From an uncultured Clostridia bacterium (GTDB lineage: Bacteria > Bacillota > Clostridia > TANB77 > CAG-508), in NCBI GenBank assembly GCA_949747775.1, contig CATKGX010000097.1, positions 1-38,468 of the forward strand: 38,468 bases of DNA, given 5' to 3'. Both the position numbers and the translations under genes were made by a program. Below the pieces are notes generated by a model. That model did no database searches. It was not told the DNA's origin and saw only the letters and a list, made by a program, of their open reading frames with translations. Position 1 is the stretch's first letter. Each line of letters opens with the position of its first letter. Shown here piece by piece: positions 1-8,755 of this stretch.

Positions 1-8
1 TACATAAT

Positions 9-37
9 TTGACAAGAAGTGTGTCATATAGTATAAT
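9..37 (+). promoter_or_regulatory. Consensus sigma-A promoter of the SpoIIID-like gene
   Basis: TTGACA at 9-14 and TATAAT at 32-37 are separated by exactly 17 bases. Both hexamers are perfect consensus. This is unexpected for spoIIID, which in Bacillus is transcribed by the sporulation factor sigma-E. Confidence 0.8.
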
Positions 38-81
38 AGAAACACGAATGGCCATAAGGTCAAATATAGGAGGTATCTTAG

Positions 82-342
82 ATGAACATGGAAATCAGAA
101 AACGGTGCAAGCAGGAAGCAAACTATATGATTGAAACAGGAGCAACTGTTCGACAGACTGCTAGCAAATTTGGCGTTAGTAAGTCAACCGTGCACAAGGA
201 CGTAGCTGACCGTATTTGGGTTGTTGATTTGCATCTGGCTTGCGCTGTAGCAGATGTGCTTGACTTAAACTTGGAAGAGCGCCACATTAGAGGTGGAAAA
301 GCTACCAAGGCAAGGTGGGAGGTAATAAAATCTAAGAAGTAA
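82..342 (+). CDS. spoIIID: SpoIIID-like sporulation transcription regulator
   Basis: An 86-residue DNA-binding protein of the SpoIIID type, which switches genes in the mother cell during sporulation. The helix-turn-helix is seen at about residues 24-42 (FGVSKSTVHKDV), and the family signature RHIRGGKATK lies near residues 68-77. The stretch between (WVVDLHLACAVADVL) departs from the usual RLPQINPELA-like sequence. An AGGAGG precedes the ATG by about 7 bases. The gene has its own perfect sigma-A promoter and hairpin terminator, so it looks monocistronic. Base composition is clearly richer in G+C than the following genes, and codon 8 is CGG, in a position where Bacillus SpoIIID has Arg. It may be a divergent or transferred copy rather than the canonical spoIIID. 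Confidence 0.8.
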   Translation: MNMEIRKRCKQEANYMIETGATVRQTASKFGVSKSTVHKDVADRIWVVDLHLACAVADVLDLNLEERHIRGGKATKARWEVIKSKK

Positions 343-346
343 ATCC

Positions 347-378
347 AAGGGGCTGGTATCAAAGTGATACTGGCCCTT
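347..378 (+). terminator. Hairpin terminator after the SpoIIID-like gene
   Basis: AAGGGGCTGGTATCA pairs imperfectly with TGATACTGGCCCTT around a short loop. The U-tract is weak (AAATTAAG), so termination efficiency is uncertain. Confidence 0.6.
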
Positions 379-395
379 AAATTAAGCAAAAATAA

Positions 396-424
396 TTGCA
401 TAATTTATAAAAAAGAGATATACT
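396..424 (+). promoter_or_regulatory. Probable mfd promoter
   Basis: TTGCAT (396-401) and TATACT (419-424) are spaced by 17 bases, about 35 bases before the mfd ATG. Confidence 0.6.
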
Positions 425-458
425 ATATAAGTAATTTAATTGAAAGGCAAACAAAAAA

Positions 459-3400
459 ATGAATTTGCTGATAGAAGAATTAAAAAGAAACGAAAAATTT
501 AAACAGTATGCATCAGATATAAAAAATAACATAAGCCCGATAAATATATCGGGTTTATCTGACGTGGGAAAAGCACATCTTATCACTACAACAATGCAAG
601 AAACAAAAAGACCAATATGTCTTGTTACCTATAACGAAATGCAAGCAAAAAAACTAATCAAAGATATAGAATTTTTTACAGAAGAAAGTAGTGGTGAAAT
701 TGTATATTTTCCAAGAAAAGAAATATCACCATATGATTATGAAACACAAAGCAAGGACTTACCATATGAAAGAGTGAAAGCATTAAATAAAATATACAAC
801 AATACAGCTTCTATTGTAGTTACTACCATAGAAGCACTTATGCAAAAACTTCCTACCAAAGAATTGCTATATAAAGATATGATAACTTTTAAAGTAGGTA
901 AGTCGTATGAAACACCAAATACAGAATATGAAAAACAGGACTTAGAAGAATTAAAACAGGTTCTAGTCAATTTAGGATATGAAAGAAATGAACTAGTAGA
1001 GGCAAGTGGTCAATTTAGTGTTAGAGGCGGAATTGTAGATATTGGAGTGTCAGAAAAGCAAGGTGTTAGAATTGAGTTTTGGGGAGATGAAGTAGATTCT
1101 ATTAGGTATTTTAACATATCATCTCAAAGGTCAAATGAAATGGCAGATGAAGTTACAATTTACCCTGCACATGAATACATTGCACCAAATAGTATTCATA
1201 TAGAAGAAAGAATACTAGCGAAAAATACAGAAGCGGGAATTATACCAATATATTCAAAATATATTGAAACAGTTTGCAAAAATATAGAGGATAAGTACAT
1301 TCTAAAGGGAAAATTAAAAGAAGAAATACAAGACAATATAAGAAGTGATATAGAACAAATTAAAAATGGAAACTATATTAGTAAAATAGATAAATATTTT
1401 AACCAGTTTTATGACAAGCAAGTAACATTATTAGAATATCTTTCTAACAACTATTTACTATGTTTTGATGAATTCAATAAAATCAACCAAAGAAGAGAGA
1501 ATATAGTGATTGAAAATAACAACTTAATAAAGTCATTAATGGAAAAGGAAAGATTTGTACCAGAAGCTATTCAGAACATTAGTAATCAGGAGTTTTCAAA
1601 AAAGAGTTGGCTATCTGAAATAGAAGCAAGTAGTCAAAAACAAACAATATATTTGCAAGCTAATGAAAGCTATACAAATATCAATAAATATGAATTTTCA
1701 TATCGAGAAATCAATTTTTACAAAAGTGAAATAGAGCTGTTACTAGCTGATATTACAAGATGGCATAAAGAAAAGAAGAGAACCATTTTATTAGCAGGAA
1801 ATAAAGCAAATGTAGAAAAAGTAAACCATTTACTAAAAGAAAATCATATCAGCCAAAGTATGGTAGAAGTGATAGAAACTCAAAACTTACCAACAGCAGG
1901 ATTTGAAAGCTATGATTTAAAAATTGTTGTTATTAGTTTGGCAAATACTTTTGAGAATCAGTCTAAAAAGAAAAAAATGAGTAGCACTTTTAAAGAGGGT
2001 GAAAAAATTGTATTTGCAGATTTAAAACCAGGAGATTATGTGGTACATCGTACACATGGAATTGGACAATTTGTTGGAGTAAATACCATTACAGCAGATA
2101 ATGTAACAAAAGACTATATCAAAATTAAATATAAAAACGAAGATATGTTATATGTTCCAACTAGTAGTTTAGATAATGTTAGAAAGTATATTGGCGGTGC
2201 AGAAAATGCTGGCATAAAATTAAACAAATTAGGAAGCAAAGAGTGGACCAATACAAAAGCAAAAGTAAAAAACAATTTAAAAGAAGTAGCCAAAGATTTA
2301 ATAGAACTATATGCAAAAAGGCAGAAAATAAAAGGATTTGCATTTTCAAAAGACACAGACTGGCAAAATCAATTTGAAGGTAATTTCCCATACCAAGAAA
2401 CAGATGATCAATTAAGATGTATCGAAGAAGTAAAAAAAGATATGGAAATGCCAAGACCAATGGACAGATTACTTTGTGGAGATGTTGGATATGGAAAAAC
2501 AGAAATAGCCATTCGTGCTGCCTTTAAAGCAGTTATGGACCAAAAACAAGTAGCATATCTAGTGCCAACAACAGTTCTAGCAAACCAGCAATATGAAGAA
2601 TTTAGAGAGAGAATGAAAGAATTTGCCATTCATGTAGAAGTGTTAAATCGTTTTAGAACAAAAAAAGAACAAGAAGATGTTATTAAAAGGCTAAAATTAG
2701 GGGAAGTAGATGTTGTTGTTGGAACACACAGAATTCTTAGCGAAGATGTAGAATTTAAAGACTTAGGGCTTTTAATTATAGACGAAGAGCACAGATTTGG
2801 AGTAAAAGATAAAGAGAAAATTAAAAAGCTAAAAAACAATATAGATGTACTAACCATGACAGCAACACCAATACCAAGAACCTTACATATGTCAATTTTA
2901 GGGGTTCGAGATATGTCTGTTATTTATGAGCCACCACAAAATAGGAGACCTGTACAGACATATGTATTAGAATATGATGGAGAAGTGATAAAAGAAGCCA
3001 TTACAAAAGAATTAGAAAGAGGAGGCCAAGTTTTTTATTTATACAACAAAGTAGAAGATATTGAAAAAAAAGCATTACAAATTGCAGAACTTGTGCCAGA
3101 AGCAAAAGTAGAGTTTGCTCATGGAAAGATGAGTGGTAGACAGATAGAAGCTATTATGGAAGAATTTATCAAAAGAGAAATTAATGTATTAGTATGTACT
3201 ACAATTTTAGAGTCTGGTATTGATATTCCAAATGCCAATACCATTATTGTTGAAAATGCAGATAGATTAGGATTAGCACAGTTATACCAAATTCGAGGAA
3301 GAGTTGGTAGAAGCGATAAACAAGCATATGCTTATGTCACCTATAAACGTGATAGACTTCTAACAGAAGTGGCAGATAAAAGATTAAAGGCGATTAAAGA

Positions 3401-4014
3401 ATTTACAGAGTTTGGCTCTGGATTTAAAATAGCAATGCGTGACTTAGAAATAAGAGGTGCAGGAAGCTTACTTCGGAGAAATACAACATGGGCATATGGA
3501 ACAAGTAGGATATGACACATACTGCAAACTATTAGATGAAGTTGTAAAAGAAATGCAAGGAATTGAAGTACAAGAAGAACAAGATGTACAAATAGATATT
3601 AATATTTCTAGCTATATTCCAGATAGCTATATAGATAGTGGTAGTCAAAAAATAGAAGTATATCAAAACATTGCATTATGCAGAACAGAAGAAGACATTA
3701 GAAACATTGTTGACGAGCTAATTGATAGATATGGTGAAATGCCAAACGAATTAGAAAATTTACTAGAAGTAGCAAGAATAAAAGAACTAGCAAAACAAGT
3801 AAATGTTGTTAAAGTTGCACAACGTAGAGAATCTGTTGTATTCTACTTTGACAAAGAAAAATATAATCCAGAAATCGTAAATAAACTAATTCAAAAATAT
3901 GAATTTAACATTAAATTTTCAAATGGAATTGAACCATATGTAACACTAAAAATAAGAGATATCACTAAATTAGTAGATAATATTAAGGAATTTTTAGAAT
4001 TTGTCAAAGAATAA
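459..4014 (+). CDS. mfd: Transcription-repair coupling factor Mfd, read through a +1 frameshift
   Basis: Mfd removes RNA polymerase stalled at DNA lesions and recruits UvrA. Seen: N-terminal UvrB-like region (FPRKEISPYDYE), a CarD-type RNA polymerase interaction domain (PGDYVVHRTHGIG, about 525), Walker A GYGKT near 678, DEEH box at 775-778, TATPIPRTLH and the helicase VI region QIRGRVGRSD. The ORF track splits the gene in two (459-3515 and 3457-4014). Zero frame runs into junk after GAGSLL, whereas the +1 frame continues GEIQHGHMEQVGYD, matching the family sequence GAGNLLGxxQHGHM with no length change. Skipping C3474 in CTT-CGG-AGA joins 1005 and 179 codons into a 1184-residue protein, the normal Mfd length. 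Without the shift the C-terminal regulatory domain is lost. It starts at ATG 459 behind a GAAAGG motif. Confidence 0.92.
3471..3477 (+). other. +1 recoding site CTT-CGG-A in mfd
   Basis: CGG at 3474-3476 is the only in-frame CGG found by eye in mfd. Omitting its C gives CTT-GGA-GAA and restores the conserved LLG. An AGGAAG motif lies 4 bases before CTT. Confidence 0.75.
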
Positions 4015-4061
4015 GTGTCGAAAAATGTTACACGAAAGAAAACAAAAATTCGCCAAAAATG

Positions 4062-4090
4062 TTGACGAAATACAAAAATTTATTTATACT
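4062..4090 (+). promoter_or_regulatory. Promoter of the small hydrophobic-peptide gene
   Basis: TTGACG (4062-4067), a 17-base spacer and TATACT (4085-4090). The predicted start near 4097 coincides with the left arm of the inverted repeat at 4099-4136. Confidence 0.75.
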
Positions 4091-4164
4091 AATAAAATAG
4101 ATGAGATAGTATAGAGGAACTGTGATTGCCATCACCAAATCAAAAGATGAGGAGGTGATGTGTA

Positions 4165-4275
4165 ATGATAGAAATGTTAATGATTTTATTACATACTTTT
4201 TTATTCACAACAATATTTTTAATCCTTACAGTTATTGCCTTAATAGTTGTAATAATTACATTATTAAGTAAATAA
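4165..4275 (+). CDS. 36-residue hydrophobic membrane peptide, toxin-like
   Basis: This ORF is too short for the supplied track. It encodes MIEMLMILLHTFLF followed by an uninterrupted hydrophobic stretch rich in I, L, V and T, ending in LLSK. It is a single predicted membrane helix with almost no charged residues. AGGAGG lies 9 bases before the ATG, a strong 17-spaced promoter precedes it and an intrinsic terminator follows immediately. Size, hydrophobicity and leader/trailer pairing resemble type I toxins (TxpA, Fst or Ldr kind), but no family was recognised and the toxin role is inferred. A weaker opposing promoter lies on the other side. Confidence 0.6.
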   Translation: MIEMLMILLHTFLFTTIFLILTVIALIVVIITLLSK

Positions 4276-4281
4276 AGTAAT

Positions 4282-4311
4282 CGCACCTCTAAAACGCCAT
4301 TAAGAGGTGCG
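4282..4311. terminator. Bidirectional hairpin terminator of the peptide locus
   Basis: CGCACCTCT pairs perfectly with AGAGGTGCG around a 12-base loop. The + side is followed by AATTTATATTTT and the - side by ATTACTTTATTT, so it could end transcripts from both sides. Its CACCTC arm is also complementary to GAGGTG in the ribosome binding site at 4152-4157. Confidence 0.7.
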
Positions 4312-4373
4312 AATTTATATTTTCCCCGATGGCAACCACAATTTCAAAGTGGTATCTCATCTTTTATAATAAT

Positions 4374-4401
4374 ATTATATCACATCATATAGTAAAGTAA
4401 A
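4374..4401 (-). promoter_or_regulatory. Possible antisense promoter facing the peptide gene
   Basis: On the minus strand TATAAT (4379-4374) is preceded after 16 bases by TTTACT (4401-4396). The resulting RNA would begin close to the right inverted-repeat arm and end at the shared terminator. Confidence 0.4.
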
Positions 4402-4419
4402 TAGTAAAGGAGAAAGAAA

Positions 4420-5217
4420 GTGCAAATCATTTCAAGTAAAGATAATGAAATTGTAAAAAATATAAAAAAACTAAAAGAGAAAAAGTATAGGGACATACAA
4501 AATGAGTTCATTGTAGAAGGCATTAAAATGTTAGAAGAAGCAATTACTGAAAAAGCAAAGATAAAACTAATTGTTGTGTGTGAAGAATGTGTAAATGATG
4601 GAACAATTTCAAAGGAACTATTATATAAAATTGCTTCTTATGATTGTATTTATGTAACAGAAAAAGTATTTGATGTTTTATCAGATGTAAAATCACCACA
4701 AGGAATTTTAGCCGTAATAGAAAAGAAAAATACAGAAAATCAAATAGACTATTCACAAGATATTATCATTGCCCTAGACGACTTGCAAGACCCAGGAAAT
4801 TTAGGAACTATTTTAAGAACGATAGATAGTAGTGGACTAAACCAAATTATATTATCTAAAAATAGTGCAGATAGCTATAATCCTAAGGTAGTTCGTTCAA
4901 CCATGGGAGCTATTTTTAGAATTAATATTATAGAAGTTGAAGACTTAGCACAAACACTAAAAGAAATACAAAAAAATAATTTTGAAGTAGTGGTAACAGC
5001 ATTAGATACGAATCATAGTATTTATGATATAGAATATAAGAACAAAGTAATTGTAATTGGTAATGAAGCAAATGGAGTATCAAAAGAGGTTCAAAGTTTG
5101 GCAAATAAAAAAGTAAAAATACCAATGCTTGGAAAAACAGAAAGCCTAAACGCATCTGTTGCAGCAAGTATTATGATTTATGAATATGTAAGAGGGAAAG
5201 TAGTAGGAAGAAAATGA
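4420..5217 (+). CDS. rlmB: SpoU/TrmH-family RNA 2'-O-methyltransferase
   Basis: A 265-residue SPOUT methyltransferase that transfers a methyl group from SAM to the 2'-hydroxyl of a structured RNA. The N-terminal substrate-binding part ([25 protein letters not shown]) is followed by the knotted SPOUT core. Motif 1 is [14 protein letters not shown] (about 124-137), motif 2 is [12 protein letters not shown] and motif 3 is [18 protein letters not shown]. It starts with GTG at 4420 after AAAGGAGAAAG. The dtd start overlaps its stop by 4 bases, indicating translational coupling. The exact target (23S rRNA G2251-like or a paralogous site) cannot be told from sequence. Confidence 0.88.
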   Translation: MQIISSKDNEIVKNIKKLKEKKYRDIQNEFIVEGIKMLEEAITEKAKIKLIVVCEECVNDGTISKELLYKIASYDCIYVTEKVFDVLSDVKSPQGILAVIEKKNTENQIDYSQDIIIALDDLQDPGNLGTILRTIDSSGLNQIILSKNSADSYNPKVVRSTMGAIFRINIIEVEDLAQTLKEIQKNNFEVVVTALDTNHSIYDIEYKNKVIVIGNEANGVSKEVQSLANKKVKIPMLGKTESLNASVAASIMIYEYVRGKVVGRK

Positions 5218-5651
5218 AATTAGTTGTGCAAAGAGTAAAAAATGCAAAAGTAGAAGTAGAAGGAAAAACAGTAGGAAGCATAGGAAAAGGCTTTTTAGTA
5301 TTACTAGGAGTAACACATGCAGATACAAAAAAAGAAGCGGATTATTTAGTAAAAAAATTATGCAACTTACGTGTATTTGAAGATGAAAATGGCAAAATGA
5401 ATTTAGGCTTAAAAGAAATAGAAGGAGAACTTTTAATGATATCTCAATTTACATTATATGCAGATTGCACAGGAGGAAATAGACCATCATTTGTAAATGC
5501 TGCAAGACCAGAGATAGCAGAGCCATTATATGAATACTTTTGTGAAGAATGTAGAAAAAATAATATTCATGTAGAAAAGGGGATTTTTGGTGCTGATATG
5601 AAAGTCAGCTTATTAAATGATGGACCAGTTACAATTGTATTAGAAAAATAA
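5214..5651 (+). CDS. dtd: D-aminoacyl-tRNA deacylase
   Basis: A 145-residue Dtd enzyme that hydrolyses D-amino acids mischarged onto tRNA. Hallmarks are [15 protein letters not shown] at the N-terminus, the [17 protein letters not shown] active-site region (about 78-94) and the C-terminal [10 protein letters not shown] motif. Length is normal. The ATG overlaps the preceding methyltransferase stop (ATGA), so it is the second gene of that operon. An intrinsic terminator follows. Confidence 0.95.
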   Translation: MKLVVQRVKNAKVEVEGKTVGSIGKGFLVLLGVTHADTKKEADYLVKKLCNLRVFEDENGKMNLGLKEIEGELLMISQFTLYADCTGGNRPSFVNAARPEIAEPLYEYFCEECRKNNIHVEKGIFGADMKVSLLNDGPVTIVLEK

Positions 5652-5702
5652 GAAATAAGAAAAGCCAAATGCGTTGTGTATTTAGCTTTTTTTTTATTTC
5701 TT
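5650..5702 (+). terminator. Intrinsic terminator after dtd
   Basis: AAGAAATAAGAAAAGC pairs with GCTTTTTTTTTATTTCTT, with a nine-T tract in the right arm. Confidence 0.75.
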
Positions 5703-5767
5703 GGGTGTTACTGGGCTAAAATGTACTACTATAATATAGAAGTGAGATGATAAGACATGTAAAATTC

Positions 5768-5784
5768 CTTACAAAAACCTTACA
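5768..5784 (+). promoter_or_regulatory. CTTACA direct-repeat operator of the two-component operon
   Basis: CTTACA at 5768-5773 and 5779-5784 repeat with an 11-base period, typical of tandem half-sites for OmpR/PhoB-type dimers. They cover the expected -35 region of a promoter whose -10 may be TGTAAT (5795-5800). The same repeat recurs before femX. Confidence 0.65.
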
Positions 5785-5840
5785 TTTTTGTAATTGTAAT
5801 ATCAAAAAATAGGTGATAAAATAAAAATGGAGGGGTGTTT

Positions 5841-6485
5841 ATGGCCAAAATACTAATTGTAGAAGATGAGAAAAACATATCAAAGTTAATACAAGACACA
5901 TTAAGTTTGGCAAACTATGAAACAGACTGCAGCTTTGATGGGGAAGAGGCACTAGAAAAGATAAAGAAACATAAATATGATTTAATTTTGCTAGATATCA
6001 TGTTACCAAAATTAAGTGGATTTGAAGTAGTAGAAAAGCTAAACCAAATAGAGACTCCTATTATATTTTTGTCAGCTAAAAATGATATAGGAACAATTGT
6101 AAAGGGGCTTAAATGTGGAGGGCAAGATTATATGACAAAGCCATTTGAGCCATTAGAGTTACTAGCAAGAATAGAACTTAGAATAAAAGATAAATTGGAA
6201 AAAGAATATCATTTTAAAAATATAAAAATAGATGTACAAACTAGAACTGTTTATAAAGAAGGAAAGATAGTATATTTAGCACCAAAAGAATATGACTTAT
6301 TAATTTTACTAGTGAAAAATTTAAATAAAGTGTTAACAAGAAATGAAATTTTAGATAAAGTATGGGATATTAATTCAGATATTGAGACCAGAACAGTAGA
6401 TTATCATATACAACAATTAAGAAAAAAGCTAGATTTAAAGGATAATATTATAACGATTAATAAAATAGGGTATATATTAAAATAG
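5841..6485 (+). CDS. OmpR/PhoB-family response regulator
   Basis: A 214-residue regulator. The receiver domain has the acidic pair in VEDEKN, phospho-acceptor Asp52 in LLDIMLPKLSG, the switch residue in FLSAKND and Lys in TKPFEPLEL. The C-terminal winged-helix effector includes YLAPKEYDLLILL and TRTVDYHIQQLRKKL. I use ATG 5841 (MAKILIVEDE) with GGAGGGG 6 bases upstream, rather than the track's GTG at 5835. The sensor kinase follows after 13 bases. Tandem CTTACA sites in its own promoter suggest autoregulation. Confidence 0.93.
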   Translation: MAKILIVEDEKNISKLIQDTLSLANYETDCSFDGEEALEKIKKHKYDLILLDIMLPKLSGFEVVEKLNQIETPIIFLSAKNDIGTIVKGLKCGGQDYMTKPFEPLELLARIELRIKDKLEKEYHFKNIKIDVQTRTVYKEGKIVYLAPKEYDLLILLVKNLNKVLTRNEILDKVWDINSDIETRTVDYHIQQLRKKLDLKDNIITINKIGYILK

Positions 6486-6498
6486 GAGAAAGATAAAA

Positions 6499-7956
6499 AT
6501 GAAATTTGGACAAAAGATATTTTTAGTATCTTTTATATTAATTATTATAGCAATGAATGGAATTGGTATTGTTATGATAAATCATACTTATAAAGCCAAT
6601 ATTCAGAAAGAAATTGAGAAAAATATGATTCAAATTAATAGCATTATGACAGAAATAAATGCAGAAATGAATAGCTTGGCATATATTGCAAATGTATATT
6701 GGAAAAATGATGTTAACATTAAAGTATATCAACAAGGAAAAATGATATATACAAATTTTAGCGAGGAATATCCAGAAATAGAAGAGAAATTATTGAAAAG
6801 TAAGAATACTACAGAAATAGAAAAAATAGAAGAAAAACCAAATGTACAAAATGGAAACATAAATATACGAGACAATGAAGCGGAAGATGGAAAAACAAAT
6901 AGAAAAGAGAATAAAACAGAAAAAGAAGATAAGATAAAGGTATATATAGAAGATAATAAATTATTTATGGAAATGATAGAAGATACAACAGAACTAATTA
7001 CCTTATCCAATATTTCAAAAGTAAATGACATGAAAAAAGAGCAAATAGACTATTTTATAAAATTAAGCTTGGCAAGTTCTTTATTAATAGCTTTTATTTT
7101 ATCAATTACGGTAAGAATTTTAACAAGGAAAATAAAAAGACTTAATAAAACAGTAGAAGAAGTAGCAGCAGGTCACTATGAGGCAAGAGTAAGAAAAATA
7201 GGAAACGACGAAATTAGTAATGTAGGAAAAAGCTTTAATATGATGGCAAAAGCAGTACAAGACAATATTACACAAATACAAGAGGTTGCCGAAAATAGAA
7301 AAAGATTTATTGGAAATTTGACACATGAAATTAGAACACCACTTACTTCTATTATAGGATATGCCAGTTTAATAAAAAATGGAAAAATATCAGACCAGAG
7401 AGTAATAATGGAATATTGTAGTAAAATTCATGAAGAAGGAACATATATAGAAAAGATGTCACAAAAATTGATGGATTTACTATTATTAGAAAATGGAAAT
7501 ATTCTTATAGAAGAAGTTAACTTATCAAAAGAATTATATAAAATTTTACAAGAACTGAAAGCGTTGTTTCCAGATGTAAGATATGAAATTCAAATAGAAG
7601 AAAATGTATTAGGAAAAATAGATAAGGTATTATTAAAGTCGTTAATGTATAACTTAGTAAAAAATGCAATAAATTCTTATGAGAAAGCGAAGGTAGTTAA
7701 AGTTGAATTAAGCAAAGATAAGCAAATTAAAGTGATAGATTATGGAAAAGGAATACCAAAGAAAGAACTAGAAAAAATAAAAGAGCCTTTTTACACATTA
7801 AGGAAAGACAGAAACAGAAAATTAGGTGGAATGGGGCTAGGCTTACCTTTATGTATTAGAATAGTGGAAAAGCTAAAAGGAAGTTTAGAAATACAGAGCA
7901 AAGAAAACGAGGGAACGAAAATAATAGTGAAGTTAGGTGAAGAAGATGAAAATTAA
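6499..7956 (+). CDS. Membrane sensor histidine kinase
   Basis: A 485-residue kinase with a first membrane helix at about 7-27, an extracellular sensor of roughly 160 residues, a second helix near 190-208 and a HAMP linker. The dimerisation/phosphoacceptor box is HEIRTPLTSIIGY (His276), followed by the ATPase with N box NLVKNAINSYEKA (about 385), G1 DYGKGIP (about 414) and G2 GMGLGLPLC (about 443). The extracellular part has a strongly charged Lys/Glu/Asn-rich segment (about 105-150) that looks disordered. It lies between the regulator and a small membrane-anchored protein whose start overlaps its end, so the three genes form an operon. The signal sensed is unknown; the CTTACA link to femX points to the cell wall. 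Confidence 0.92.
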   Translation: MKFGQKIFLVSFILIIIAMNGIGIVMINHTYKANIQKEIEKNMIQINSIMTEINAEMNSLAYIANVYWKNDVNIKVYQQGKMIYTNFSEEYPEIEEKLLKSKNTTEIEKIEEKPNVQNGNINIRDNEAEDGKTNRKENKTEKEDKIKVYIEDNKLFMEMIEDTTELITLSNISKVNDMKKEQIDYFIKLSLASSLLIAFILSITVRILTRKIKRLNKTVEEVAAGHYEARVRKIGNDEISNVGKSFNMMAKAVQDNITQIQEVAENRKRFIGNLTHEIRTPLTSIIGYASLIKNGKISDQRVIMEYCSKIHEEGTYIEKMSQKLMDLLLLENGNILIEEVNLSKELYKILQELKALFPDVRYEIQIEENVLGKIDKVLLKSLMYNLVKNAINSYEKAKVVKVELSKDKQIKVIDYGKGIPKKELEKIKEPFYTLRKDRNRKLGGMGLGLPLCIRIVEKLKGSLEIQSKENEGTKIIVKLGEEDEN

Positions 7957-8659
7957 AGGAACTTTGGAGTTTATATTGATTCTAATAGTAGCATTACTTT
8001 TATATTTTGCATTTATTTTAAATATAGATCATATAACAATGTCTTATCATGGAAAAGTAGAAGAATATAAAAATATATATTATAAAGAGGCACAAGAGCC
8101 AAACATATTGTATGAGCTACAAGTAATAAGAGAATATTATTACGAAGAAATTCCAAACGAAACAATAGAAAGTGTTAGCAATAATAAAATCATTCGAAAT
8201 ATATTAATGAAGTTTAATAATTTAAAAGAAGATGAAGTAGAAGGATATATAAAAAAGATAAATGAAGAGGGAAAAATGTATTTTGCGAAAGGTGACATTG
8301 TATATATAGAAACAGAAAATTATGTCTTAGCCTTTTCATTAGATATGAACAACGTAATATACCAAAAAAAGGAGGAGGAACAAAAAGGAATTAATTGGAC
8401 CAATAAAGATATTACAATTGAAAATAAATACATAATTTATGAGAGAACAGCAAGAGAACTACAAAAATTAGGAATTACAGAAAAAGTTAAATTTGAGCCT
8501 GAAACGATTTATTTTAGATATGCAATAGAAGAAAATACAGAAAAGAATGTATATGCAGTAGAAGATAATAAACATAATATTAAATTAGTAGTATCAAGTC
8601 CAGATTACACAATAGAAAAAATACAGATAGGCTTTACGCAAAGCTTAATAGATAACTAA
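7946..8659 (+). CDS. Membrane-anchored extracytoplasmic protein of the two-component operon
   Basis: A 237-residue protein with one N-terminal membrane anchor (FILILIVALLLYFAFIL) and a predicted external domain rich in Glu, Lys, Asn and Tyr. No family is recognised. The start overlaps the end of the kinase gene by 11 bases (ATG 7946 inside GAAGATGAAAAT), so it is translationally coupled and probably modulates or assists the kinase, in the way YycH/YycI-type proteins act beside WalK; that comparison is by gene arrangement only. The stop is followed directly by the CTTACA operator cluster. Confidence 0.75.
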   Translation: MKIKGTLEFILILIVALLLYFAFILNIDHITMSYHGKVEEYKNIYYKEAQEPNILYELQVIREYYYEEIPNETIESVSNNKIIRNILMKFNNLKEDEVEGYIKKINEEGKMYFAKGDIVYIETENYVLAFSLDMNNVIYQKKEEEQKGINWTNKDITIENKYIIYERTARELQKLGITEKVKFEPETIYFRYAIEENTEKNVYAVEDNKHNIKLVVSSPDYTIEKIQIGFTQSLIDN

Positions 8660-8661
8660 AA

Positions 8662-8689
8662 CTTACAAGAAACTTACAAAACGCTTACA
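8662..8689 (+). promoter_or_regulatory. Triple CTTACA operator upstream of femX
   Basis: CTTACA occurs at 8662-8667, 8673-8678 and 8684-8689, each 11 bases apart, matching the repeat before the response regulator. This suggests femX belongs to the same regulon. Confidence 0.65.
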
Positions 8690-8720
8690 GAATATAGGTT
8701 AAAAAGGGAAGGAAAAATAG

Positions 8721-8749
8721 TATCCTCTAAATTATAGATTAGGAGGATA
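8721..8749 (+). promoter_or_regulatory. Hairpin that can mask the femX ribosome binding site
   Basis: TATCCTCTAA (8721-8730) is complementary, apart from one bulged base, to TTAGGAGGATA (8739-8749), which contains the AGGAGG of femX. Folding would hide the ribosome binding site. Confidence 0.55.
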
Positions 8750-8755
8750 TTTTTT

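Larger units (their letters stand above)
4099..4362. repeat. Inverted repeat flanking the small-peptide gene
   Basis: The 38-base left arm (4099-4136) and right arm (4325-4362) are diverged inverted copies. AGATGAGATA matches at one end and TTGCCATC with neighbouring bases at the other. A further 10-base pairing links AAAAGATGAG at 4142-4151, next to the ribosome binding site, to CTCATCTTTT at 4356-4365. A full-length transcript could therefore pair its 5' and 3' ends, as type I toxin messengers do. Confidence 0.7.

Noticed and set aside
3457-4014. Second mfd ORF as a separate gene
   Set aside because: Its proposed ATG lies inside the first ORF with no RBS, and its sequence continues the Mfd family exactly from the CGG site.
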